From Propionibacterium sp. (lineage in GTDB: Bacteria; Actinomycetota; Actinomycetes; Propionibacteriales; Propionibacteriaceae), in assembly GCA_012719335.1 (NCBI GenBank), contig JAAYAO010000459.1, positions 1 through 31,870 of the forward strand: DNA of 31,870 bases. The letters run 5' to 3'. The translations under genes were made by a program, and so were the position numbers. Under the pieces are notes generated by a model. It was given only the letters and a program-made list of their open reading frames with translations, made no database searches and was not told where the DNA came from. This document shows positions 17,029 to 24,973 of this stretch, one piece after another. The stretch's first letter is position 1, and each line of letters opens with the position of its first letter.

Positions 17029-19526
17029 CCCGCTACGGCCAACTCACCTACACCTCCTTCGACGCCCGGGACGGCAACCCCGGTGGGTGGCAGGTGAAGC
17101 AGACCAGCGGCGGGTTGACCCGCGACGAAGTGCAGTACCTGAGCGCCAGGGTCGCCACCCAACTGGACGCCGGCGCGGCGCTGCCGCGGTTTCCCACCCC
17201 GGAACAGATCCGGGCGCTGCCCAGGCGGATGCGTCACGCCGCGGCCAGCCCCCTGGGGGCCGGGGCCACGGCCACCTGGCACACCGCTCCGGCCGGTTTC
17301 GACGCCTCCGGACGACCCGGAAACGTCTTCGCCCACGTGCTGCTCGACCGTGGCGGGGAGCCGGACCCGTCCCGGCCGATCCTGGCCTGGCGCAGCCCCG
17401 ACTGGCTCACCCCCTACGGCGCCGAACAGGTACTCGCCGCCGACCTGGCGGGCACCGAACGACCCCGGCCGGGCGGGTTGACCCCGCAGGCGGTGGCCGA
17501 TCTGCTGTTCGCCCCGCGCAGCGGACACCTGGCGGTGCTGCAGGTGTTGTTGGACGCCACCGTGGCGGCCCTGGACGGGGGCCCGATGGTCGTGCTGGGG
17601 GTGGTCGACCCGGAGCAGGCCGCCGGCTGGATCGCGGCGGTACAGCTGCTGATGGCCCCGGGCACCGCGGCCCGACACTGGTTCTCGACCCTGGAACGGG
17701 CCGACACCCTGCACGACGCCCGAGCCCTGGGCCTGCACCTGGTGGCCGTACCGGTCGGCGACCTGGACGCCCTGGAGGGGGAACGGAACCTGGTGGTGCT
17801 GGACGCCGACGAACCGGTCGAGGTGGGTGACCTGGACGGGGCAGCACACCGCACCGACCGGGGGGACCGGGTTCGGGTCACCCCCTGGTCGGTGATGGTC
17901 GCCGAGGTGCTGGAAACCCCCGACTCCTTCGTCCGGGTCGGGGCCGCCATCGACGAGGTGAGCGAACGCGTCGACGACCGTGGCCTGTACCCGGCCTGGC
18001 CGCTGGCAAAACTGGTTGCCGACGGGTGGGATCTGGACGTGCTCACCGAGGCGCACCGGGTGTTGGAGCAATACTCCCCGGCCGGTTTCGTCGACGACTC
18101 CGACCTGCGCGACCGCACCGGCGAGGTGTTGCGCCGGGCCGCCGACGGCGACGTGGAACGGGCCTGGGCCGCTGCCACCGCCGACCGGGCCACCGCCCTG
18201 GATGCCGAGATCTACGCCGAACTCGCCCTGGCCGACGACCGGTGGCTGACCGCCGATGGCCCCACCCGCATCCCGGCCCCGACCGGCACCCGTCCGGGGG
18301 CCGAACTCGCCGAGGCGGCCACCGCCGCCGCCGGGCGGGTCGTCGAGCTCGACACCGACCCGGTCACCCGATTGCGCGCCGGCCTTCATGTGTTGGAGCT
18401 GGCCCTGGCCGTGGGGGCCGGCTGGCACCAGGACACCAACCAGGCCCTGGTGCGGTTGTGCGACGACCTGCTGTTGCCCGGCCTGGTCACCGAGGGGGCT
18501 GCCCTTCCGGCCTCGGTCGAGTACACGATCAGTGACGCCGCCCGCACCTGGCTGTGGACCCTGCTCGACCGCGGCGACCCGGTCGACGAAGCGATCAACC
18601 CCGACGTGGTCGAATGGCTCGCACCCCGCCCCGAGCTGGGCGAACCCGACCCGATGCCCCGAACCGGGCCCTTCGACGAGGGGCCGTCGCCCACCCCGTT
18701 GACCGTCGAGCTGATCCGGTCGCGCCGGCGACACGGTCAGGTCACCGCGGCACAGGCCGCCTGGGTGGTCACCGGTGACCTCGACCGGCGGGGCCTCACA
18801 CCCGACCCGGACGACATCGCCGACTGGCCGTTGCCGTGGCTGCACGAACTCGCCGCCCGCTATCGACAACTCCCCGCCGCACCGCTGCTGCCGATCGCCG
18901 TGCAGCACGACGACCCCACCCTGTGGCACCACCTGGCCGAGCGCCGCGACGGGGGTGTGGCCCGCAGCCGGCTGCGGCTGGCCGACCTCGGCTGGGTCAC
19001 CGGCAGCGACCCCGACCAGGTCGTCCGGATGCTCGAACGACTGATCCGGGCACTGCCCGCCGCACCCCTCCCGGCCAGCCTGCACAGTGACCTGGGCCGG
19101 GCCCTGGCGGTGGCCGTGCTGGCCCGCCGCGCGGTCGACCCCGACTGGTTCGCCCGGCTCGGTGCGGTGCGGATCACCGGCGGCGACGCACTGTGCCGCT
19201 GGGCCGACCCGTTGCCCGACGCCACCGTGCTGTGGTGGCTGTTGCACGGCCGGGACGACCTCGACCTGCCGGTCAGCACCGAAGCCCGCTGGCTGCACCA
19301 GGTGCTGGTCGGCGACGCGGAATCCGGTGAGCCATCGCTGATCGAGGCGATCCTGCTGCACCGACGGCGGAACGAGCCGCACCGCACCCCCCAGGAGCAG
19401 GCCGACCACCTGCGGGCCGCGGCCGCCGAAGCCGGCGCGACCCTGGATCGACGCACCGAACGCTGGTTGCGGAGCTGGGCTCAGCACCACCGAAAGGAAG
19501 GTTCCGATGCCCACGTACGTACTTGA
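17025..19526 (+). CDS. GTPase-associated protein 1 (GAP1-N2 type)
   Basis: 833 aa from the GTG at 17025, which overlaps the previous stop. The N-terminus carries the GAP1-N2 signature: YTSFD (9-13), GWQVKQTSGGL (21-31), then PEQIRALPRRMRHA and a FAHVLLD segment. The middle and C-terminal parts are long, acidic and helical, consistent with GAP1-M and GAP1-C regions, ending in a basic helix (RRTERWLRSWAQHHRKEG). There is no TM helix or signal peptide. Family knowledge: GAP1 proteins are encoded next to distinctive GTPases in putative conflict/effector systems; the biochemical role is not established. The GTPase gene lies two genes downstream, supporting the assignment. Overlaps the next CDS by 20 nt. 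Confidence 0.85.
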   Translation: MTRYGQLTYTSFDARDGNPGGWQVKQTSGGLTRDEVQYLSARVATQLDAGAALPRFPTPEQIRALPRRMRHAAASPLGAGATATWHTAPAGFDASGRPGNVFAHVLLDRGGEPDPSRPILAWRSPDWLTPYGAEQVLAADLAGTERPRPGGLTPQAVADLLFAPRSGHLAVLQVLLDATVAALDGGPMVVLGVVDPEQAAGWIAAVQLLMAPGTAARHWFSTLERADTLHDARALGLHLVAVPVGDLDALEGERNLVVLDADEPVEVGDLDGAAHRTDRGDRVRVTPWSVMVAEVLETPDSFVRVGAAIDEVSERVDDRGLYPAWPLAKLVADGWDLDVLTEAHRVLEQYSPAGFVDDSDLRDRTGEVLRRAADGDVERAWAAATADRATALDAEIYAELALADDRWLTADGPTRIPAPTGTRPGAELAEAATAAAGRVVELDTDPVTRLRAGLHVLELALAVGAGWHQDTNQALVRLCDDLLLPGLVTEGAALPASVEYTISDAARTWLWTLLDRGDPVDEAINPDVVEWLAPRPELGEPDPMPRTGPFDEGPSPTPLTVELIRSRRRHGQVTAAQAAWVVTGDLDRRGLTPDPDDIADWPLPWLHELAARYRQLPAAPLLPIAVQHDDPTLWHHLAERRDGGVARSRLRLADLGWVTGSDPDQVVRMLERLIRALPAAPLPASLHSDLGRALAVAVLARRAVDPDWFARLGAVRITGGDALCRWADPLPDATVLWWLLHGRDDLDLPVSTEARWLHQVLVGDAESGEPSLIEAILLHRRRNEPHRTPQEQADHLRAAAAEAGATLDRRTERWLRSWAQHHRKEGSDAHVRT

Positions 19527-20535
19527 GGGTGGCGCGCATGCGATGCTGCCGGCCCAACCGTTGACCGTACGCATCCGGGGTGCCCAGGTGCAGGCCCGGG
19601 CCCGGCGCACCGACGGTTCGGACGCCGCCGGGGTGCTGAATCCCGGTGGCGGCATCCTGGTGGTGCCCTCGCTCACCGACGGGATCGTGGTGCGGGTGGA
19701 ACCGGCCGCCGGAGCGGACCAGTTCGCCCCCGGCAGCGTGCTGGACATTTCGGTGGCCCCGGAATCACGCGCCGAGATCGACCCCGACCAGGCAACCGTC
19801 AGCGGGGTGGACGTCTCGGGGTTGTCCGGTCGTGACCTGCTGCGGATGGAACCGGAAGGGGGCCGGGTGCGGGTCACCGCCCTCGGGATTCGGGTCGACA
19901 CCCCACTGCCGCCGCTGGCCGCGGCCGTGCGCGACGCCGCCCGCCGGTTGCTGCGGGTCGAGGCGGTCAGCGACCGGGAAGCGGTCGGCCTGCAGGTGGT
20001 CGTGGATGCGTCCGCGTCCACCCGGGCGTTGGCCGAATCGGGGGACGTCACCGCCGCGATGGAAGTGCTGCTCGGCCTGTCCCGGGTGATCAGCGGTGAC
20101 CGGGAGTTCACCGCGCTGGTCGGCACCACCGGCCACACCCCGGCCCCCGGGGAGGCGGTCACCCTGCCCGGTACGGTCACCGACCTGATCGTCGACGGCG
20201 CCCTGCGCACCGGGTTCCGGCCCCCCGCCGGCGCACCGTCGGGTGCGGTACAGGTGGTGCTCAGCGACGCCCCGGTGCTGACCCCGGCCGGCTCCGGCAC
20301 CCGGCGGCACGGGCTGCTGCTGGCCCCGCGCAGCACCTGGCCGGCTCTGCAGGGCCGCCGCACCGGCCACACCATCGTGCCGGTGACCGAACGGATCGGG
20401 GCGCAGGCCGGTGGGCCCGGGCTGGCCGATCAACTGCTGCACGACGAGAACCTGCTGCACACGGTGACCGAAAGCCTGCTGCGCGGCATCCTCGGCAACG
20501 AACCGGTTGACGCCATGTCGGGGGTGGCCCGGTGA
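19507..20535 (+). CDS. cytosolic vWA-like protein of the GTPase system
   Basis: 342 aa, ATG at 19507 inside the end of the GAP1 gene (20-nt overlap), with an AAAGGAAGG ribosome site at about 19493-19501. Residues 1-100 form a beta-rich domain (TYVLEGGAHAMLPAQPLTVRIRG start). From about 155 on it looks like a vWA fold: strand LQVVVDASAS with a DxSxS MIDAS motif (167-171), helix TAAMEVLLGLSRVI, and later strand GAVQVVLSDAPV supplying the second acidic position. A clear MIDAS Thr is not obvious. There is no signal peptide or TM helix, so this vWA is intracellular, unlike the one at 5314-8034. It probably binds a component of the same complex (inference). The stop overlaps the GTPase start (GTGA). 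Confidence 0.75.
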   Translation: MPTYVLEGGAHAMLPAQPLTVRIRGAQVQARARRTDGSDAAGVLNPGGGILVVPSLTDGIVVRVEPAAGADQFAPGSVLDISVAPESRAEIDPDQATVSGVDVSGLSGRDLLRMEPEGGRVRVTALGIRVDTPLPPLAAAVRDAARRLLRVEAVSDREAVGLQVVVDASASTRALAESGDVTAAMEVLLGLSRVISGDREFTALVGTTGHTPAPGEAVTLPGTVTDLIVDGALRTGFRPPAGAPSGAVQVVLSDAPVLTPAGSGTRRHGLLLAPRSTWPALQGRRTGHTIVPVTERIGAQAGGPGLADQLLHDENLLHTVTESLLRGILGNEPVDAMSGVAR

Positions 20536-21671
20536 CCAAATGCCCGCATTGTTTCGGCACCCTGCCACCGCACCAACTGACCTTCATGTGCGTGAGCAGT
20601 TGCAAACCCGAACCGGACGTGGTCGGCACCCGCTGGCACGGGGCGCCGGTGACCTGGCGGCCGATGCTGAACGCCACCGCGCAGGCCGCGGCCCGGGGGA
20701 TGACCTGCCAGCGCTGTCAGGGCCCGATGCGCGAATGCTGCCCGCGCTGCCACTACCACCTGCCGCCGGCCTGGCGGCAGGGACAGGCGACATGCGTGGC
20801 CCTGGCCGGGGCCCGGGCCACCGGTAAGTCGATCTACATCGGGGTGCTGGTCAAGCAACTCGAACTGTTGGCCGAGGCGATGCAGACCACCATCGGGTTC
20901 GCCACCGCCACCAGCCGCGAGATCTACGAACGGGTCTACGAACGCCCGCTCTACGAAACCCGCGGCATCATCGCACCCACCCCCCGGGCGAACCTCTCCG
21001 ACTCCTACCAGCGGGAACCGTTGATCCTGTCCCTGGGCCCGGTGCGGGGGGTGCCCCGCTACCTGGTGTTGCGCGATGTCGCCGGTGAAGACCTCGAGAA
21101 CGCGCCCGACAACCAGCCCCACCTGGGGTTCTTCGCCGACGCGTCGGCGGTGCTGTTCCTGTTCGACCCGACCCAGGTGTCCGAGGTGCGCGATCAACTG
21201 CGCGACCTGATTCCGGCCCAGTTGCACGAGGGCGGCGACCCCGCCCTGGTGTTGGAGAACCTGAATCGGCTGATCGGGCCCGGCCAACCCCGGCTGGGGG
21301 TGGTGTTGTCGAAGTTCGACACCATGCAGGCCCTGCGCGATGTCGAGGGCACCCAACTGTCCCGGATCATGTCGAACTCCGGGGCCGCGTTCATTCGCGA
21401 TTCCGGCCTGACCCTGGGCCCCGCCCTGAATCAGGTCGACGCCGACCAGTTGCACGCCGAGGTGCGGTCGTTGCTGCAGCGGCTCGGGGCCGGTCACATC
21501 GTCACCGCGGTGGAACGTCCGCACTCGGGGCGGAGCCTGGATCACCGCTTCTTCGTCGTGTCGGCCCTGGGTGCCCCCACCGACGGACAGAACCTGCACG
21601 ACCACGGCATCGCGTCCTTCCGGGTGCTCGACCCGATCCGGTGGGCGCTGCAACGCGAAGGCGTGCTGTGA
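20532..21671 (+). CDS. zinc-ribbon TRAFAC-like GTPase
   Basis: 379 aa, GTG at 20532 overlapping the previous stop. The N-terminus has two Cys clusters fit for zinc: C4/C7 with C20/C24, and C59/C62 with C70/C73. A GTPase domain follows with P-loop GARATGKS (93-100), G3 DVAG (182-185), G4 SKFD (260-263) and a late SALG (G5-like) near residue 348. The arrangement fits the TRAFAC-clade GTPases found beside GAP1 genes. The G4 motif is SKFD instead of NKxD/TKxD, which can still be compatible with guanine binding. No TM helix. It is probably the switch of the operon, with GAP1 as partner (inference). Its TGA overlaps the dop GTG, coupling it to the proteasome genes. Confidence 0.85.
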   Translation: MTKCPHCFGTLPPHQLTFMCVSSCKPEPDVVGTRWHGAPVTWRPMLNATAQAAARGMTCQRCQGPMRECCPRCHYHLPPAWRQGQATCVALAGARATGKSIYIGVLVKQLELLAEAMQTTIGFATATSREIYERVYERPLYETRGIIAPTPRANLSDSYQREPLILSLGPVRGVPRYLVLRDVAGEDLENAPDNQPHLGFFADASAVLFLFDPTQVSEVRDQLRDLIPAQLHEGGDPALVLENLNRLIGPGQPRLGVVLSKFDTMQALRDVEGTQLSRIMSNSGAAFIRDSGLTLGPALNQVDADQLHAEVRSLLQRLGAGHIVTAVERPHSGRSLDHRFFVVSALGAPTDGQNLHDHGIASFRVLDPIRWALQREGVL

Positions 21672-23206
21672 GCGTTGCCGCGGGTGGGATCGAAACCGAG
21701 TACGGCATCGCGATGCTGGGCGATGACCCGAGCAATCCGTTGCACCCGATGTACCTGTCCCATCACGTGCTGCAGGCCTGGCTGGATGCCCACGCCGCCG
21801 GCCGCACCGGTTGGGATTTCAGCTCCGAGGCGCCGCTGAGCGACGCCCGCGGACACCGGGTGGCACGCACCGAGGCCCACCCCGACCAACTCACCGACAT
21901 CGAAACCGGGCTGGTGAACACGATCCTGCCCAACGGGGCCCGGTTGTACGTCGACCACGCCCACCCCGAGTACTCCGGCCCGGAGGTGACCACCGCCCGC
22001 GATGCGGTGGCCTGGGATGTCGCCGGTGACACGATCGTGGCCGAAGCCGGACGACTCGCCGCCGGCCGGCTCGGCCACCCGGTGCGGCTGTACAAGAACA
22101 ACACCGACGGCAAGGGGCAGGCCTACGGCTGCCACGAGAACTACCTGTTGCTGCGCGACGTGCCCTTCCATCGGGTGGTGGTGCAGTTCACCGGGTTCCT
22201 GGTCACCCGCCAGATCGTCACCGGGGCCGGGCGGGTCGGGATCGGGCAGGGCTCGGAGGTCCCCGGTTTCCAGATCGGGCAACGCGCCGACTTCTTCGAA
22301 CGCGAGGTGGGCCTGGAGACCACCATGCTGCGTCCGATCATCAACACCCGCGACGAGCCGCACGCCGACCCGAAGATGTACCGGCGGTTGCACGTGATCA
22401 CCGGCGACGCCAACCGCAGCGAGGTCGCGACCTGGTTGAAGTTCGGCACCGCCGCTCTGGTGTTGCGCGCGATCAGCGCCGGAATGGTGCCCCGCGACCG
22501 GGTCGAGGAGTTCACCTTGCCGAACCCGGTGGCGGCGATGCACCGGGTCAGCCACGACACCACCTGCACCGTGCCGCTGACGATGACCGACGGGGCCAAC
22601 CGCACCGCGGTGGACGTCCAGGAGGCCTGGTTGGAGGTGTGCCGGGCCTACCTGGACCGCTGCAGCGACGACCTGACCGAGGCCCAACGTGCCGAATCGG
22701 TGGAGATCTGCGAACGCTGGCAGCAGGTGCTGGACGGGTTGCGCACCGACCCGTTCACCCTCGGCGACCAACTCGACTGGGTCGCCAAACTGGCGCTGCT
22801 GGAGTCGTACCGGGCCCGGGACGACCTGGGCTGGGAGGCCGCGAAACTCGCCCTGATCGACCTGCAGTACGCCGATGTCGACCCGGCCCGCAGCCTCTAC
22901 CAACGGCTCGTGGAACGCGGCCGGATGCAACGCATCGTCGGCGATGATGCGATCGGTCACGCCCGGGAGAACCCACCGCACGACACCCGGGCCTGGTTCC
23001 GGGGCCGGGTGATGGCCAAGTTCGGGCCGCAGGTACGGGCCGCGTCCTGGGATGCGATGATCGTCGCCACCGCCGACGGGGCGCTGAAACGGATCGAACT
23101 CAGCGAACCCCTGCGCGGCACTCGAGCCCTGACCGGCGACCTGCTGGACGGCTGCGACACGGTCGAGGAATTGTTGACCGCCCTGTCCGGTGGCGAGCCC
23201 GGGTAG
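21668..23206 (+). CDS. dop: Pup deamidase/depupylase Dop
   Basis: 512 aa from the GTG at 21668, overlapping the GTPase stop; an in-frame GTG at 21641 would add nine Arg-rich residues and is less likely. The glutamine-synthetase-like fold is shown by GIETEYG near the N-terminus (7-13), the DHAHPEYSGPE stretch with Asp96 (equivalent to the catalytic Asp of the Dop/PafA family), KNNTDGKGQAYGCHENYL and the VPGFQIGQRADFF segment. DHAHPEYS instead of the PafA-type sequence identifies Dop. Role: converts the Pup C-terminal Gln to Glu and removes Pup from substrates, using ATP/ADP-Pi as a cofactor. Length fits the family (about 500). It is followed after 33 nt by pup, whose Gln end needs this enzyme. 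Confidence 0.95.
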   Translation: MSVAAGGIETEYGIAMLGDDPSNPLHPMYLSHHVLQAWLDAHAAGRTGWDFSSEAPLSDARGHRVARTEAHPDQLTDIETGLVNTILPNGARLYVDHAHPEYSGPEVTTARDAVAWDVAGDTIVAEAGRLAAGRLGHPVRLYKNNTDGKGQAYGCHENYLLLRDVPFHRVVVQFTGFLVTRQIVTGAGRVGIGQGSEVPGFQIGQRADFFEREVGLETTMLRPIINTRDEPHADPKMYRRLHVITGDANRSEVATWLKFGTAALVLRAISAGMVPRDRVEEFTLPNPVAAMHRVSHDTTCTVPLTMTDGANRTAVDVQEAWLEVCRAYLDRCSDDLTEAQRAESVEICERWQQVLDGLRTDPFTLGDQLDWVAKLALLESYRARDDLGWEAAKLALIDLQYADVDPARSLYQRLVERGRMQRIVGDDAIGHARENPPHDTRAWFRGRVMAKFGPQVRAASWDAMIVATADGALKRIELSEPLRGTRALTGDLLDGCDTVEELLTALSGGEPG

Positions 23207-23225
23207 GCTGGCCTGCGATATCGAT

Positions 23226-23235
23226 GAGGAGGTGG
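23226..23235 (+). promoter_or_regulatory. strong ribosome binding site of pup
   Basis: GAGGAGGTGG lies 4 nt before the pup ATG at 23240. It is the best Shine-Dalgarno match in the proteasome cluster and suggests that Pup is made in excess of its neighbours, as expected for a protein tag. Confidence 0.7.
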
Positions 23236-23239
23236 GGCG

Positions 23240-23428
23240 ATGGCACAGGAATACCAGCAACGACCGCGACGCGGCGATGACGCCGACGAGCACGCCGAGC
23301 AGCAGCAGACGGTGCAGGCCCGGCCCAGTGACGAGGCCTTCGACAGCCTCTTGGACGAGATCGACGACGTGTTGGAATCCAACGCCGAGGAGTTCGTCCG
23401 TTCGTTCGTGCAGAAAGGTGGCCAGTGA
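23240..23428 (+). CDS. pup: prokaryotic ubiquitin-like protein Pup
   Basis: 62 aa, ATG at 23240. The N-terminal half is disordered and charged ([16 protein letters not shown]); the second half has the helical Mpa-binding segment ([20 protein letters not shown]) followed by the canonical [10 protein letters not shown] end. The last residue is Gln, so the form made is the deamidation-dependent one, matched by dop just upstream. Role: covalently attached via its C-terminal Glu to substrate lysines by PafA, marking them for ARC/proteasome degradation. The stop overlaps the prcB GTG (GTGA), giving translational coupling. Confidence 0.97.
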   Translation: MAQEYQQRPRRGDDADEHAEQQQTVQARPSDEAFDSLLDEIDDVLESNAEEFVRSFVQKGGQ

Positions 23429-24252
23429 GCCGTCCCGAAGTTCTGCCCGCCGCCTACTTGCGGGCGGGCACCTCATCGTTCAGCGAGTTCGTCTCGCAGG
23501 TGGCGCCCGAGGTGCTGCCCTTCCAACACTCCGGAGGCTCGGTGGGTGATCTGGCCCCGCACGGCACCACCATCGTCTCGGCGACCTTCCCCGACGGGGT
23601 GGTGATGGCCGGTGACCGGCGCGCCACGATGGGCAACCTGATCGCCCAGCGCGATATCCAGAAGGTGTACGCCTCGGACGAGTACTCGTTGATCGGGATC
23701 GCCGGAGCCGCCGGGCTGGCCGTGGAGATGGTGCGACTGTTCCGGGTCGAACTGGAGCACTACGAGAAGATCGAGGGGGCGCCACTGTCCCTGGACGGCA
23801 AGGCGAACCGGCTCTCGGCGCTGATTCGGCAGAACCTGCCGATGGCGATGCAGGGCCTGGCCGTGCTGCCGCTGTTCGCCGGGTGGGATCACGCTGCCGA
23901 GATCGGCCGGATCTTCTCCTACGACGCCACCGGCGGCCGCTACGAGGAGACCGCCTTCCACTCGGTCGGGTCGGGGTCGATCTTCGCCCGCGGCACCCTG
24001 AAGAAGCTGTACCAGCCCGATCTGGACCTGCGCGGTATCGCGACCGCCATCGTCCAGGCCCTGTTCGATGCCGCCGACGACGATGCGGCCACCGGTGGGC
24101 CCGACCTGATGCGCAAGATCTACCCGATCGTGATGGTCGCCGGGCCCGACGGCGTGAGCGAGTTGTCCGAGGACCTGATGACCGAGATCACCGACGACGT
24201 GATCGCCGGACGTCGGATTCGTCCCGACGGCCCCGCCGCGCCCCTGACCTGA
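23425..24252 (+). CDS. prcB: 20S proteasome beta subunit PrcB
   Basis: 275 aa, GTG at 23425. A 47-residue propeptide precedes the mature N-terminus, which starts at Thr48 in [13 protein letters not shown]; autocatalytic cleavage there exposes the nucleophile Thr. Family residues are present: the [13 protein letters not shown] segment (Asp and Arg of the active site), a KVY lysine region and a SVGSGS motif. [23 protein letters not shown] closely follows actinobacterial PrcB. It assembles as two inner heptameric rings of the 20S core and does the proteolysis. It lies between pup (4-nt overlap) and prcA (19-nt gap with a GAGGA ribosome site). Confidence 0.97.
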   Translation: MSRPEVLPAAYLRAGTSSFSEFVSQVAPEVLPFQHSGGSVGDLAPHGTTIVSATFPDGVVMAGDRRATMGNLIAQRDIQKVYASDEYSLIGIAGAAGLAVEMVRLFRVELEHYEKIEGAPLSLDGKANRLSALIRQNLPMAMQGLAVLPLFAGWDHAAEIGRIFSYDATGGRYEETAFHSVGSGSIFARGTLKKLYQPDLDLRGIATAIVQALFDAADDDAATGGPDLMRKIYPIVMVAGPDGVSELSEDLMTEITDDVIAGRRIRPDGPAAPLT

Positions 24253-24271
24253 CTGTGAGGAACCAGTAGCC

Positions 24272-24973
24272 ATGAGTTCGCCGTTCTACGTCGCCCCCGA
24301 ACAGCAGATGAAGGACCGGGCCGATTTCGCCCGCAAGGGCATCGCCCGGGGCCGGTCGGTGGTGGTGCTGCAGTATGCCGACGGGATTTGCATGGTGGCC
24401 GAGAACCGGTCCCAGACCCTGCACAAGATCTCGGAGATCTACGACCGGATCGGGTTCGCCGCGGTCGGACGGTACAACGAGTTCGAGAACCTGCGGATCG
24501 CCGGTATCCGGCACGCCGATATGCGCGGCTACGCCTACGACCGCGCCGATGTGACCGGCCGCGGGCTGGCCAATGCCTACGCCCAACTGCTCGGCACGAT
24601 CTTCTCCAGCGGTGGCGAGAAGCCCTACGAGGTGGAGTTGATCGTCGCCGAACTGGGCGTGACCGCCGACCGGGACGAGATCTACCGACTCACCTACGAC
24701 GGGTCGGTGGCCGACGAGTCGAACTACGCGGTAATGGGTGGCGCGACCGAGGCGATCGGCGCGGTGGTGGCCGAGGGCTACCACGACGGCATCGGCCTGG
24801 ACGACGCGGTGCGGCTGGCGGTACACGCCCTGGGCAGCGACGGCACCGAACACCGCAGCCTGGAGGTCGACTCCCTGGAGGTCGCCCTGTTGGACCGCAC
24901 CCGCATCACCCCACGCAAGTTTCGTCGACTCGGTGACCGGGCCCTGGCCGAGATCCTGGGCCACAGCTCGTGA
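24272..24973 (+). CDS. prcA: 20S proteasome alpha subunit PrcA
   Basis: 233 aa, ATG at 24272. The N-terminus [26 protein letters not shown] is the typical gating octapeptide plus H0 helix of PrcA, followed by the alpha-type core ([57 protein letters not shown]). No propeptide and no catalytic Thr, as expected. It forms the outer heptameric rings whose pockets receive the GQYL tail of ARC. Its end ([16 protein letters not shown]) lacks the long acidic tail seen in some relatives. Its stop overlaps the tyrA GTG, so the next gene is coupled to it; pafA, which often follows prcA, is not there. Confidence 0.96.
   Translation: MSSPFYVAPEQQMKDRADFARKGIARGRSVVVLQYADGICMVAENRSQTLHKISEIYDRIGFAAVGRYNEFENLRIAGIRHADMRGYAYDRADVTGRGLANAYAQLLGTIFSSGGEKPYEVELIVAELGVTADRDEIYRLTYDGSVADESNYAVMGGATEAIGAVVAEGYHDGIGLDDAVRLAVHALGSDGTEHRSLEVDSLEVALLDRTRITPRKFRRLGDRALAEILGHSS

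Noticed and set aside
16929..20375. Very long minus-strand open frame (1148 codons), and similar ones at 374-1777, 8737-10563, 10744-12855 and 13834-16884
   Set aside because: They are antisense shadows caused by high GC. Their products are low-complexity Gly/Arg/Val/His mixtures without domains, while the plus strand has coupled genes with recognisable motifs.
3613..21671. Integrated mobile element (integrase, transposase, att sites, tRNA target)
   Set aside because: No integrase, transposase, tRNA gene or flanking direct repeat is seen, and base composition looks like the neighbours. Gain of the block is inferred only from its position between arc and dop.
21668..23206. PafA (Pup ligase) instead of Dop
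   Set aside because: The DHAHPEYS stretch and position directly before pup are Dop-type.
23204..23209. TAGGCT as a -10 box for pup
   Set aside because: It coincides with the dop stop codon, no -35 is found at 16-18 nt, and the TTGACC at 23174-23179 is 24 nt away; too weak to list.
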